A DNA stretch of 64,000 nucleotides from a bacterium (GTDB lineage Bacteria > AUK180): assembly GCA_023144005.1 (NCBI GenBank), contig JAGLGN010000022.1:73003-137002 (forward strand). Reading direction: 5' to 3'. Below, piece by piece: positions 35,208 through 44,342 of this stretch. Below the pieces are notes generated by a model. The model worked only from the letters and a program-made list of their open reading frames with translations, searched no databases and was not told the DNA's origin. The first letter of the stretch is position 1; each line of letters opens with the position of its first letter. The position numbers and the translations under genes were made by a program.

Positions 35208-35732
35208 CTACTGCACTTCGAGATTCGACCCAAGCTTTGCTATCTTGGATATGATCGAGAGCTTCATAAACGCTTTGTAGAATTTGCTATCAATTATTTT
35301 GGGCTGGAGTTTTTCCCTATAAAGCTTCACCAGCCATTTAAAGAGAAAATAGAAAAGCAATAGTCCCGGTATGAAGATCACGGTGAAGCCGATAACTACA
35401 CTATTATAAAATTTTGTCATATACCATACCGGATCATTGTAGAGCGTTGTCCATAGTTCTTGAAGGCCTGAACCCGATAGAAGAACTGTGCCCACCTTAT
35501 CCGCCAGAGGGTGGAGGAATGGCGGAATAAAGACGAACAAGATCAAAAACGATGTATAAGCCGGCAGATTTATCTTGAACACAAAAAGGATCAGAAGTAA
35601 GAGGGCAAGCCATTGTATCGTGCCTGCCGGGTATTGGCCCATCAGTAATCCCAAAGAAAACCCCAATGCTAGCGCGGAAGGGGATGTATTCGAATTCAAC
35701 GCTTTGAAAAATTTCAATATGAGCTTCAGCAT
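35208..35732 (-). CDS. TIGR03546-family membrane protein
   Basis: A 174-residue membrane protein of the TIGR03546 family (related to DUF2062). Visible are ALGFSLGLLMGQYPAGTIQWLALLLLILFVFKINLPAY (key: G-x-x-G-x-x-P, the membrane core), then PFLHPLADKVGTVLL and helix pairs near 65-90 and 105-130. It is probably four-helix. It is translated first, and TIGR03545 follows two bases later. The function of the pair is unknown; being restricted to bacteria with outer membranes suggests an envelope job. Confidence 0.82.
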   Translation of the reverse strand: MLKLILKFFKALNSNTSPSALALGFSLGLLMGQYPAGTIQWLALLLLILFVFKINLPAYTSFLILFVFIPPFLHPLADKVGTVLLSGSGLQELWTTLYNDPVWYMTKFYNSVVIGFTVIFIPGLLLFYFLFKWLVKLYREKLQPKIIDSKFYKAFMKLSIISKIAKLGSNLEVQ

Positions 35733-35849
35733 AATTACTCCTTTACGGGAGGTCGTTCGGGAGCTAAGGATTCTCTCTTATTCCTTTGCTTCCCGGATTC
35801 CTCCGATGGCAGAATTATACCATAAGCGAAGCGAGAATCAAAGAACTGT

Positions 35850-36030
35850 AAAAAGTGGACCCAGGGCCCAGTGACCCTGTGGAACACGCTTCGCAGTGCA
35901 CCCAGGTACAAGTAGACCCAGTGGAACAGAGGGGAAGGGATAAGGCACAAGTGTGTAAGGGAAGGGGAAACACACCCGTAACCGGAAAATCATTTAGATA
36001 AGAATTTTTTGTGTTCCATCCTTTAATTGT
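35850..36030. repeat. Composite dispersed repeat (families F and B)
   Basis: Contains AAAGTGGACCCAGGGCCCAG, then GTACAAGTAGACCCAGTGGA, then the GTAACCGGAAAATC end of family B. The same F-plus-B order is found at 50930-51030 and 55950-56090. Non-coding gap after the TIGR03546 gene. Confidence 0.7.
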
Positions 36031-36044
36031 TCATTGTACTTATC

Positions 36045-36195
36045 CACTTTACACTTCAGACTTCACACTTCAGACTTGCTGAGCAAGCTCAGCATTGCTT
36101 GTGCACTTGTCCCCTGTCCCTTGTCAATTGTATTTCCCCACTTTACACTTCACACTTCACACGTTACACGCCGTTCACCGCAGGCGGACGGTTGA
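36045..36195. repeat. CACTTCAGACTTCACAC-type short-period repeat
   Basis: Runs of ACTTTACACTTCAGACTTCA and ACTTCACACTTCACACGTT, with similar runs at 2010, 57300, 57410 and 57610. Lies just before the EVE-domain gene. Confidence 0.65.
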
Positions 36196-36243
36196 TTATT
36201 TGTAATTATGTATTGAATGAAGTATAATTGCCATGGTGGTATT

Positions 36244-37353
36244 ATGTTAAGAAATTATTGGTTGGACGTATTTACTGGTAAAACTTGGGAGGAATTCCTG
36301 AGAAATGGCGCTAATGTTGCCGGTTTTAGATTGCCCAGAAGAAATTATGCGAAACGCATCAGGCCCGGTGATCATTTGCTCTGCTACATTTCCGGTATTT
36401 CACGAATAATCGGAATTGTGGAAGTTCTTTCAAAGATGTATATCGATGAAACCCCGATCTGGTCGGATTCGGTATTCCCGGTCAGATTTAAAGTAAAACT
36501 TATTTACAAGCTCATGCCGGAGGCCGCTGTTCCGATAGAAACCTTGAAAGATGAATTAACCATTTTTAAGCATTTGGCCACACCCAATGGATGGACCGCT
36601 TATTTCAGGGGATCTCCCAGCCAATTCAATGATGCGGATGGGAAGAAAATGTTGCTGGCTGTCAAAAGCGCTTTTGAAAAGCCGATAAAACGGAAGTTCG
36701 ATAAGGAGCAGTATAAGAAAAGCACGAAGCAATATGATTCAAAGAAGGACAGTTATACACTTCCGACCGAGGAAACCGTTCCGAAAAAGAAGACCGTTAA
36801 GACACCGCAGAAGAGTAGTAATATATCTCACGAAGAAATGCAAATATTGCTTATAAATCTGGGAGCAAAACTCGGCCTGAAGGTATGGGTCCCTTTGGAA
36901 GATAGAAACAAGTCATTTAAGGGAAAGGCATTAAGCTCCGTACTCAATTTGCTTGATGAATTGCCGATCAATTTCGATGAAGTTACAAACAGGGCGATCG
37001 AGCTCATTGATATTATCTGGCTGAAAGATGATTCTATTGTGGCGGCATTTGAAGTAGAGAATACTCCCGCGATCTACTCCGGCCTGCTGAGAATGTCCGA
37101 TCTGATCAGTATGCAGCCGAATATTGATATCAATTTATTTATAGTCGCTCCCGGTGAAAGCTATGACAGCGTTCTTTGTGAGATAAATCGGCCCACATTT
37201 TCCAAACTCAAGATACCGCTCAAGAAGGCCTGTAGATTTATTTCTTATTCAAAACTGCAGAATGAGATAAAAGCGCTCGGCAAAAAGATCTCTATGATCA
37301 AGTACGAAGGATTCCTTGACTTTATCGCGGATAGTTGCGAGATGGATGACTGA
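36244..37353 (+). CDS. EVE-domain protein with PD-(D/E)XK-like nuclease domain
   Basis: A 369-residue two-domain protein. The N-terminal part (about 1-140) is an EVE domain (PUA-like fold that can read modified bases), with YWLDVFTGKTWEEF, then RIRPGDHLLCYISGISRIIGIVEV. A charged linker (about 145-205) follows. The C-terminal part has IELIDIIWLKDDSIVAAFEVENTPAIYSGLLRMSDL (key: D-x-x-W, F-E-V-E-N-T, S-G-L-x-R-x-x-D-L), a restriction-endonuclease-like motif. This suggests a type IV, modification-dependent restriction enzyme. I prefer ATG 36244 (GGTGG five bases upstream) over the in-frame ATG at 36217. It stands alone between repeat-rich gaps on both sides, which suggests transfer. Confidence 0.8.
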   Translation: MLRNYWLDVFTGKTWEEFLRNGANVAGFRLPRRNYAKRIRPGDHLLCYISGISRIIGIVEVLSKMYIDETPIWSDSVFPVRFKVKLIYKLMPEAAVPIETLKDELTIFKHLATPNGWTAYFRGSPSQFNDADGKKMLLAVKSAFEKPIKRKFDKEQYKKSTKQYDSKKDSYTLPTEETVPKKKTVKTPQKSSNISHEEMQILLINLGAKLGLKVWVPLEDRNKSFKGKALSSVLNLLDELPINFDEVTNRAIELIDIIWLKDDSIVAAFEVENTPAIYSGLLRMSDLISMQPNIDINLFIVAPGESYDSVLCEINRPTFSKLKIPLKKACRFISYSKLQNEIKALGKKISMIKYEGFLDFIADSCEMDD

Positions 37354-37379
37354 TCGTTCGTGCGGCGAACGAAGTACGA

Positions 37380-37425
37380 CTTACAAACAATTAACAATTG
37401 AAAATGGACAATTGACAATTAGGAG
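37380..37425. repeat. AACAATTGAAAATGGACAATT repeat
   Basis: TTAACAATTGAAAATGGACA and ACAATTGACAATTAGG, of the same family as at 30745, 56530 and 57180. Directly follows the EVE gene. Confidence 0.6.
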
Positions 37426-37517
37426 ATAGAATACAAAGAAATTCTCATCTCAAAAGATCTCTCTCAACCTGTGACATTGAACTTGCGAACTTGTGAACTC
37501 TCCCTACGCCGCGTTGA

Positions 37518-38621
37518 TTATAGGGTTTGCTCCGCCGCTTTTTTATATTCGTTCACGAGGGAGTCGATCAATTCTTTTACAGAAACTATCTTTTTTATCC
37601 TGAACGCATTTGCACCGGCAAACGCGAAACCGTCCTTGAAAATACCCTTTTTCGCATTATGTAACGCCTTAGCAATGCAGTAGGGTACTTCTTTGAAGTT
37701 ACATGTTTCAAGGCATTTCACCGGACAGGTTACCGGAGAGTTCCGCCCATGTTCAACATCATCAAGAAATTGATTTTTTATTGCTCTGCCGGGAAGGCCC
37801 ACAGGGCTGTTAATTATGGTGAGATCCTCTTCTTTGCAGTTGATATAGGCTTTTTTGAATTCGGGCGAGGCATCGCATTCATCGGTCGCAACGAATCTGC
37901 TTCCCATTTGAACCCCGTCAGCACCGGCTTTGATAAATTTGAAAATATCCTCACCTGAGAAAATTCCGCCTGCCACGATCACAGCGATCCTCTGTTTAAG
38001 CTGTTCTCCGTAGTTCTTTACTATCGGAAGTATTTTTTCAAGAAGTGTTTCAAGTTTGTTTTCCGGTTTTTCCAGATCCTCTCTTTTGAAACCGAGATGT
38101 CCGCCAGCCAAAGGCCCTTCGATGACCAATCCGTCAGGCAGCCGGTTATATTTCTTTGCCCAGTATCGGAGTATGACAGATGCCGCTTTTGGGGATGATA
38201 CGATCGGCAAAAATGCTATGGGGCCTTTTTCAGATCTTGCGGAAAGAATGCTTTCGGGAATATCAAGAAACAGTCCTGCTCCCACTAATATCATATCAAC
38301 TTTTTCTTCAACCGAAATACGAAGATGTTCTGTGAAATCGGTAAGAGCCCGCATGATGTTGATCCCGATAATGCCGTTGGAATTGCCCTTGGCTTTTCTG
38401 ATCTCATCTCTCATAAGTTGCGGGTCACGCCCTTTGTTGTTGAAAGGGTCATCCCAATCCATATTCATACCCACGGAAGATAATATTCCTACCGCGCCTG
38501 TGTTGGCTACGGCGGAAGCGAGATTTGCCATTGAGATGCCCAGGCCCATACCGCCTTGAATAATAGGTAAGCGTGAAACAAGATTTCCGATCTTTAACTT
38601 TGGTAATTCGAATGCGCACAT
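37518..38621 (-). CDS. Nitronate monooxygenase / 2-nitropropane dioxygenase family flavoprotein
   Basis: A 367-residue FMN-binding TIM-barrel protein of the NMO/FabK-like family. It opens LPIIQGGMGLGISMANLASAVANTGAVGILSS (key: Q-G-G-M, A-N-x-G-x-x-G), has the GPLAGGHLGF segment, then VIVAGGIFSGEDIFKFIKAGADGVQMGSRF (key: AGGI, G-A-x-G-V-Q-M-G-x-R-F), the flavin phosphate site. Near the C-terminus is a cysteine cluster, CPVKCLETCNFKEVPYC, possibly an Fe-S or zinc site, seen in a subset of the family. It may be an enoyl reductase-like or nitro-compound oxidoreductase; substrate unknown. Promoter at 38729-38757. Confidence 0.85.
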   Translation of the reverse strand: MCAFELPKLKIGNLVSRLPIIQGGMGLGISMANLASAVANTGAVGILSSVGMNMDWDDPFNNKGRDPQLMRDEIRKAKGNSNGIIGINIMRALTDFTEHLRISVEEKVDMILVGAGLFLDIPESILSARSEKGPIAFLPIVSSPKAASVILRYWAKKYNRLPDGLVIEGPLAGGHLGFKREDLEKPENKLETLLEKILPIVKNYGEQLKQRIAVIVAGGIFSGEDIFKFIKAGADGVQMGSRFVATDECDASPEFKKAYINCKEEDLTIINSPVGLPGRAIKNQFLDDVEHGRNSPVTCPVKCLETCNFKEVPYCIAKALHNAKKGIFKDGFAFAGANAFRIKKIVSVKELIDSLVNEYKKAAEQTL

Positions 38622-38728
38622 AATTGTTAATCCTTTTCTTTGAACATTTTCATTGAATGTATTACAATATTTCCGATCACTGCGTTCCTTGTTTCAACAC
38701 TTCTTTCAAAAATAGTTCAACAGGATTG

Positions 38729-38757
38729 ACTATACCTTATAATGATCGATTTGTCAA
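38729..38757 (-). promoter_or_regulatory. Promoter of the NMO-like gene
   Basis: Minus strand: TTGACA, 17-base spacer, TATAGT. The message would carry an untranslated leader of about 100 bases. Confidence 0.75.
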
Positions 38758-38826
38758 TAATAACTGTATTTGACGCGCCCTTTGACCTTAATGACTTGAT
38801 CTTCAACTATCTTCATTACCACGAAG

Positions 38827-38854
38827 TTGAAATAATAGTGAAATAGGATATACT
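38827..38854 (+). promoter_or_regulatory. Promoter of the cyclase gene
   Basis: TTGAAA, 16-base spacer, TATACT, 22 bases before the ATG at 38877. A ten-base palindrome ACTTTAAAGT begins at 38852. Confidence 0.7.
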
Positions 38855-38876
38855 TTAAAGTATCGCGAGGTGTTTG

Positions 38877-41800
38877 ATGAGTACTACGGAATTTCGCCCC
38901 TTCCTCCCATTCAGTTTCAAGATAAGCCGCCAACTTCTTGAAGATGCTCAAGGATCACTGCTCTTCGCTGATATCTCAGGTTTTACCAGGATGAGCGAGC
39001 GCTTGGCAAGGCACGGCCATGCCGGAACAGAAACTCTTACCAATATCCTGAACGGGTATTTTGATAAAATGATAGGTATTGTCAGAAAGCATCAAGGCAG
39101 GGTTCTGAGATTTACCGGTGATGCGGTCCTGGTCTATTTCCAGGCGGATGATATTGCTCTGAAGGCTGCGGAAGAAATGATGAACGGAATGAAGGAATTC
39201 AAAGATATCCAAACCGACCATGGGAAATTCAGTCTTCATATGAAAACCATAATCTCAACGGGAAAATGGCACGAATTCTTTCTTGGAAATTCACAAAGGC
39301 AGGAACTTTTCATGTGCGGCAAATTGATAAAAAAGCTTGCCGCGGAAGAGGATATCGCAAAAAGGGGCGAGATCCGGATCATCCGGGATAACGAAAAACA
39401 GAAGCCTATTCAAGGCTTTGACCGGCTCGACATCCCTTCTCCGAAAGCACTTCTTCCCGAAGGCGTTGAGAAGATCATCAGTAAGGGACTTTACGGCGAG
39501 AACAGATCCGTCGCTTGCGGATTCTTGAAGATCTCGGGATATGATGAGTCCTCCCCTGATTTTCAATATCTTAATACTATTTTTAATATTGTTTTGGACA
39601 AGGTTCACCGCTACGGAGGAACCGTTCAGCTCATAGATAATATCACATCTCATGGTTTCAAGTTGATGATACTCTTTGGTGCTCCCATCGCGATAGAAGG
39701 CATGGTGAAACGCTCTGTTCTCAGCCTGATGGAGATCACAAAGGAGCTGAAGAAACTTGCCGATATTAAATTTCAGGCGGGTATGGACCAGGGGTATGTA
39801 TATGCCGGGATCATAGGTAATGAATGGAGGCGTATATATACCGTTATAGGAGATACCGTGAACACTGCGGCAAGATTGATGGGCTCTGCCGGCGATGGCG
39901 AACTCATCATCTCCGAGAACATGCGCCGCATTCTGAAGAAGGATTTTGATTTCATCGCCCACGATCCGGTTAAGGTCAAGGGCAAGCGCCGCAATCTCAA
40001 GAGATTTTCTCCTGTGAAAAAGCAGGATCTTCAGCAGGAAAGATCGGAATTTGTCGGAAGGAAAAGTGAGATAGATTCCCTGGTGGGATTCCTCACCTCC
40101 AAGGGCGATATTGCTGTCATAAATGGAGAAGCGGGAATAGGAAAAACGGCCATCGCAACAGAATATGCCGCAATAATGAAGGAAAAGGGATACAATATAC
40201 TATGGGGAAGTACAAATGACCTTCGGCCGTCTTATTACACTATTACTTCGATCTTAGTCAAGAATTCAGGAATAAACGAATACGATCCCCCTTCACTAAA
40301 AAAACAGAAATTCAAGGAACATATTTTTAAATTAATAAGAAAGAAAAGAAAAGGTGTGAAGAGCCACCCGCTTTATTCAAAAATAACCTTACTTGGTGAG
40401 ATCTTTCTTGGGCTGAATTATCCTAAGTCCACATTCCGAAACCTTCCGAATAATTTAAAAGCGGATAATCTCTTAAATGCTCTTGAAGAGTATTTTACCG
40501 TTTTCAGGAAATCCTTCCTTCTTGTTCTGGAAGACCTTCATTTCGCTTCAGCGGAGGAGGTTTCCCTACTTGAAAAACTTTCTGCTAAGATCATAAGAAA
40601 TTCGGAGATAGCGGGAAAGATACTTGTGATCAAGCGGCCGCGCTTGGCGCAATTCTACATCCCTGAAGATATCAGAGGTATTGCTTTGAATATCACCGGC
40701 CTGGAAAGATCAGATGTGAAACAGTTCATTGTCAAGATGCTGAAAAATCACCCGTTAAGCGGAAAATTGACAACATATATAATTGCCAAAACCGAGGGCA
40801 ATCCATTCTATCTCGATCAGTATCTGCAGTATTTGAAGGAGAAGGGATATATTCAGCTTAAGAATGAAAAATGGGTTACCTCAAAGGAATTCTCGATCGA
40901 TTCCCTGCCTGAAAATGTTTTCTCAATGATAATGGCCAGGATTGACCGTCTTGGCGAAAAGACCAAGGAAAGTTTGCGAATAGCCAGCGTAGTAGGATTA
41001 GAGTTTAAGAAGGATGTGGTGGAAAGCATACTTAGGGCTCCCGTTAACTCTGCTTTGCTGCAAAGCCTGGATGAAAAACTGACCTATATGAAGAGCATTA
41101 TTGAACTGGAGTACATTTTTTCACACGCTATAATCAGGGATGTCATATATGATTCTATTCTGAAAAGGAAGCGTACTAACATTCATAAAGAAATTGCAGA
41201 AATCCTTCTTGAGAAATCTCCTGCTGAAGCCGAAGTATCGGAACTTGCAGCCTATCACTTCTTAAGGGCTGATGAATTTGAGAAGGCGCTGCAATACTCT
41301 TTGATGGCTGCCGAATATGCTAAGCAAAGCTTTCGAAATGATGATGCCCTCGGTCATTTCGCTGATGCGGAAAATCTGGTGAAAAGAAAATTCCCTGACA
41401 AGCTTGATGAGATGTTCCGGATAAAGACCCAAAAAGGAGAATTATTGTCCCTGCGTTCGCTCGCCGACGCTGCGGAGAGATCATATAAGGAGGCTCTGGC
41501 ATTGGCTAAGGGGCTCAAGGATACAAGAAAAGTGCTGGCTTCCTGCTTTAACCTGATCATGTTCAATATTAATCAGGGTAAGTACAAAGAAGGATTGAAA
41601 ATATGCGTTGAGGCGAAGAAATATATAAATGGAAAAGAAGACAAAATGCTGAAAGCCAGGATCTTCGTGAGTGAGGCTCAGTTATACTACTTCACCGATC
41701 AATATGATAAGCAGTTTGAATCTCTGGATATCGTTGAGGGGCTTATTGATATGAATTCCCCTTCACTTGTACTCTGCACCTACATTTCAAATAGGGGGAT

Positions 41801-43232
41801 GTATCTGGAGAACCTCGGGAAATTGCGGGAATCCAAAGAGGCATATCAGACCGCCCTGATCATTGCGAGGAAGCTAAACTCAATGAATAATGTCGGCTCA
41901 AATTTATCAAATATCGGAGTCATTCATTGCAAGATGGGTGAGATGGAAAAGGGGATGGAGCACTTTCAAAATGCTTTGAAAATATTCCGCCGAATAGGTG
42001 ATAATCGTTTTCAGGCAATGGTGCTCAATAATATCGGGCTGATACACAGTAATTGCGGTAACTTGAAAAAGTCCATGGAGGTTCAATTGCAGGCCTACCG
42101 CCTGCGGAGAAAATCCAATGATAAATACAGTTTGGCGATGAGTTTGTATAATCTTGCGGATCTCAATAATTCATTGGGAAACTACACTAAGGCCAAGGAG
42201 CAATTTGAAAGATCACTAATATTATGTGAGGAGATCGGCCATAAATACGGCATTAATTATATCTATATGAATATGGGAGCTCTGGAATTTCATCTGGGGC
42301 ATACTGAAAAAGGGATCGAATATTATCACAAAGCACTTGAACTTAACAGTGAGCTTGGCAATGAATCGGGAATCGGAACATGCTACGGAGGATTGGGTGA
42401 GATATATTGGGAGCTCGAGGAGCTTCGTGAAGCAGAGGATTTTTATTCTAAGCAGGTCGAGATCGATAAGAAGATCGGTAAGAAATTTGATATTCTGATC
42501 GGTTCTCACCGTCTGGCGGTAGTAACATTTTTTCAGGGTAGGGTGGAAGAAGCTCTGGCCTTTATTAATGCCGCATTGGATAGATCCTCGGGGACGAAAT
42601 CTCCGACATTCTACATTACTGCTTTGCTTTCAAAGGCCGAGATGATTTCTTACCTGGGTGATCACTCGAAGGCGAGGAATCTATATGAAGAAGCTCTTTC
42701 CATAGCAAGAGAGAATAACCTGGATCGGTCGATCTCCTTAATACAAGTCCTACTTCTTGAAGAAACGTTCTTTAGCAATAAGGAATCAGAGATCGAAAAG
42801 CTAAAAACTCTGGTCTTCAGATCCCGCAGGATCTCATATCAAAGATACAGGTCTATCGGAAGGTATTGGGAGCATAGGGGAGAATTCAAAAAGGCGATAA
42901 TGTATTTTAATAAAGCCCTCTCTGAAAAGGGCCTTAAGTTATATCGGAAAAGGACAGATATCGAGCTGTGCCTTGCCGGTGTGTGTTTGAAGAGCAAAGA
43001 TAGAAGAGGTACCCGTACGCATATTTCAAAAGCGGGAAAATATACGGAGAAATACGAGCTCAACCTGAATCAATGGACCATTCTGGCGTATAAATACTTT
43101 CTGGATGGAAAATCGGAGAGTTTATCCGCTGCGGAGAATGCCTTTAAAGATCACCTTAAGAATATCCCGGGCAAATATCAGAATTATTTAAAAAAGAAAT
43201 TCAAGAGTCTTTGCGAAGGAAGGATTACTTAA
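38877..43232 (+). CDS. Soluble adenylyl-cyclase-like protein: two cyclase domains, AAA-type ATPase, TPR array
   Basis: A 1451-residue cytoplasmic signalling protein with the layout of mammalian soluble adenylyl cyclase. Class III cyclase domain 1 (about 25-160) has LLFADISGFT and GDAVLVYF with the metal aspartates, but its product-site motif is degenerate (FMCGKLIKKLAAEED). Domain 2 (about 200-380) lacks the metal Asp (FLKISGYD) but keeps the transition-state IGDTVNTAARL. So one composite site from both domains is likely. An ATPase of the STAND/NACHT-like kind follows (Walker A NGEAGIGKTA, about 416-425), then about twelve TPR repeats (about 800-1400). It probably makes cAMP in response to a ligand on the TPR part. 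ATG at 38877 has GCGAGG seven bases upstream. Confidence 0.85.
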   Translation: MSTTEFRPFLPFSFKISRQLLEDAQGSLLFADISGFTRMSERLARHGHAGTETLTNILNGYFDKMIGIVRKHQGRVLRFTGDAVLVYFQADDIALKAAEEMMNGMKEFKDIQTDHGKFSLHMKTIISTGKWHEFFLGNSQRQELFMCGKLIKKLAAEEDIAKRGEIRIIRDNEKQKPIQGFDRLDIPSPKALLPEGVEKIISKGLYGENRSVACGFLKISGYDESSPDFQYLNTIFNIVLDKVHRYGGTVQLIDNITSHGFKLMILFGAPIAIEGMVKRSVLSLMEITKELKKLADIKFQAGMDQGYVYAGIIGNEWRRIYTVIGDTVNTAARLMGSAGDGELIISENMRRILKKDFDFIAHDPVKVKGKRRNLKRFSPVKKQDLQQERSEFVGRKSEIDSLVGFLTSKGDIAVINGEAGIGKTAIATEYAAIMKEKGYNILWGSTNDLRPSYYTITSILVKNSGINEYDPPSLKKQKFKEHIFKLIRKKRKGVKSHPLYSKITLLGEIFLGLNYPKSTFRNLPNNLKADNLLNALEEYFTVFRKSFLLVLEDLHFASAEEVSLLEKLSAKIIRNSEIAGKILVIKRPRLAQFYIPEDIRGIALNITGLERSDVKQFIVKMLKNHPLSGKLTTYIIAKTEGNPFYLDQYLQYLKEKGYIQLKNEKWVTSKEFSIDSLPENVFSMIMARIDRLGEKTKESLRIASVVGLEFKKDVVESILRAPVNSALLQSLDEKLTYMKSIIELEYIFSHAIIRDVIYDSILKRKRTNIHKEIAEILLEKSPAEAEVSELAAYHFLRADEFEKALQYSLMAAEYAKQSFRNDDALGHFADAENLVKRKFPDKLDEMFRIKTQKGELLSLRSLADAAERSYKEALALAKGLKDTRKVLASCFNLIMFNINQGKYKEGLKICVEAKKYINGKEDKMLKARIFVSEAQLYYFTDQYDKQFESLDIVEGLIDMNSPSLVLCTYISNRGMYLENLGKLRESKEAYQTALIIARKLNSMNNVGSNLSNIGVIHCKMGEMEKGMEHFQNALKIFRRIGDNRFQAMVLNNIGLIHSNCGNLKKSMEVQLQAYRLRRKSNDKYSLAMSLYNLADLNNSLGNYTKAKEQFERSLILCEEIGHKYGINYIYMNMGALEFHLGHTEKGIEYYHKALELNSELGNESGIGTCYGGLGEIYWELEELREAEDFYSKQVEIDKKIGKKFDILIGSHRLAVVTFFQGRVEEALAFINAALDRSSGTKSPTFYITALLSKAEMISYLGDHSKARNLYEEALSIARENNLDRSISLIQVLLLEETFFSNKESEIEKLKTLVFRSRRISYQRYRSIGRYWEHRGEFKKAIMYFNKALSEKGLKLYRKRTDIELCLAGVCLKSKDRRGTRTHISKAGKYTEKYELNLNQWTILAYKYFLDGKSESLSAAENAFKDHLKNIPGKYQNYLKKKFKSLCEGRIT

Positions 43233-43248
43233 CAAGGCATTCTTCTGC

Positions 43249-44283
43249 CTATTTTGATTGATTATCCAATAGTGATCTGACATGCTCCTTAAGATGCTTT
43301 GAAAAAGATAGGTTTCCTTGTACATTCGGATGAAAAGTTGCATCCAACTCCCCTGGTTTGGGAATATGCAATGTAGATGTTATTCCGTTATCTTCGGCGA
43401 TTTTTGAAAGTCGTGTGAATTGTTCATGAAAATGTTCTTTTTTTCCAAAAGCGCCATCAGAGCTCATAAGAAAATTACCAAGGAATACTATGCTGACATT
43501 AAAATCTTTCCTGAAATGATCTAGGAGAAAGGAGAATCGCCTACCTGCTTCGTTGAATTGCTTGGGATTATCACAGAAAAATCTGTATGATCCTTCTCCT
43601 TGAGAGTCTCTGTCGAATATTTCGTCCTTTGTTCTTCTATCAAGGTTCCAAGTGTACAACAGATTTGCAAGGGGAGAAGAGATCGCAAGCCTCGGCATGA
43701 TCTCTTTGACCGGTTCGATGATCTTGTAGTTGTTCCCTCCATCTGTCAGTGTAATTGTAGGCAGATATCCGCTTCCGTCCAAGAGTTGAAGAGTGTCGTT
43801 GCCAAGAAAAAACACAATGATAATATTTGAACCTCTCAGAATGCCGGCGGTTCTGGCGATTTGATAGTATTGTGCGGGTGAAGCTCCCGTAACTCCCATA
43901 TTGTAAAGGTAGATGTCGCCACTGTCTCTGTTTACAATTGATGTTGCAAGGTCCTTATCTGCCACAAAACAGTCCAATTGAGAATCCCCGAGAACGAAAA
44001 AAGGTATTTCACCTTCAATGCTCCGGAGATTCCTGTTTCCGTAAGGGCCCGTTCGGACAGTAGCCTCTTTTGCGTCTTTATTGTAATTTCGGTTGTGCTT
44101 CAATCCTGCGATCTTATCGTTTACATAAAGGCCATAACCGTCATCCCCTCTGTTGAAACCGCTTGCAGCCCAGCGGATCCGTAATTGCATATCCATGGCG
44201 AGAGTAATGAGAATTATTAGGAAAAACAGGAAGAGAGGAATTTTGATCAGAATAGTGCTTAGGATTTTTCTTTTACTCTTCAT
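43249..44283 (-). CDS. Membrane-anchored SGNH-type hydrolase-like protein
   Basis: A 344-residue protein with one N-terminal helix (about 12-30) and an SGNH/GDSL-like domain outside. Block I is FFVLGDSQLDCF (GDS), the block III region is FFLGNDTL (G-x-N/D), and block V is DATFHPNVQGNLSFSKHL (D-x-x-H). SGNH proteins of this shape are often esterases or acyltransferase partners for cell-surface polysaccharides. Exact substrate unknown. The gene is convergent with the cyclase gene (16-base gap) and precedes the lipid kinase in the opposite order, 59 bases apart. Confidence 0.75.
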   Translation of the reverse strand: MKSKRKILSTILIKIPLFLFFLIILITLAMDMQLRIRWAASGFNRGDDGYGLYVNDKIAGLKHNRNYNKDAKEATVRTGPYGNRNLRSIEGEIPFFVLGDSQLDCFVADKDLATSIVNRDSGDIYLYNMGVTGASPAQYYQIARTAGILRGSNIIIVFFLGNDTLQLLDGSGYLPTITLTDGGNNYKIIEPVKEIMPRLAISSPLANLLYTWNLDRRTKDEIFDRDSQGEGSYRFFCDNPKQFNEAGRRFSFLLDHFRKDFNVSIVFLGNFLMSSDGAFGKKEHFHEQFTRLSKIAEDNGITSTLHIPKPGELDATFHPNVQGNLSFSKHLKEHVRSLLDNQSK

Positions 44284-44342
44284 ATCGATAGTTTAATGTA
44301 TTGCAGGGCAAAAAATAGATATTTGAAATCTCGATAACCAGA

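Noticed and set aside
38754-38951. A 65-residue minus-strand frame overlapping the cyclase start
   Set aside because: It overlaps two promoters and the cyclase start, has no ribosome site and no recognisable features.
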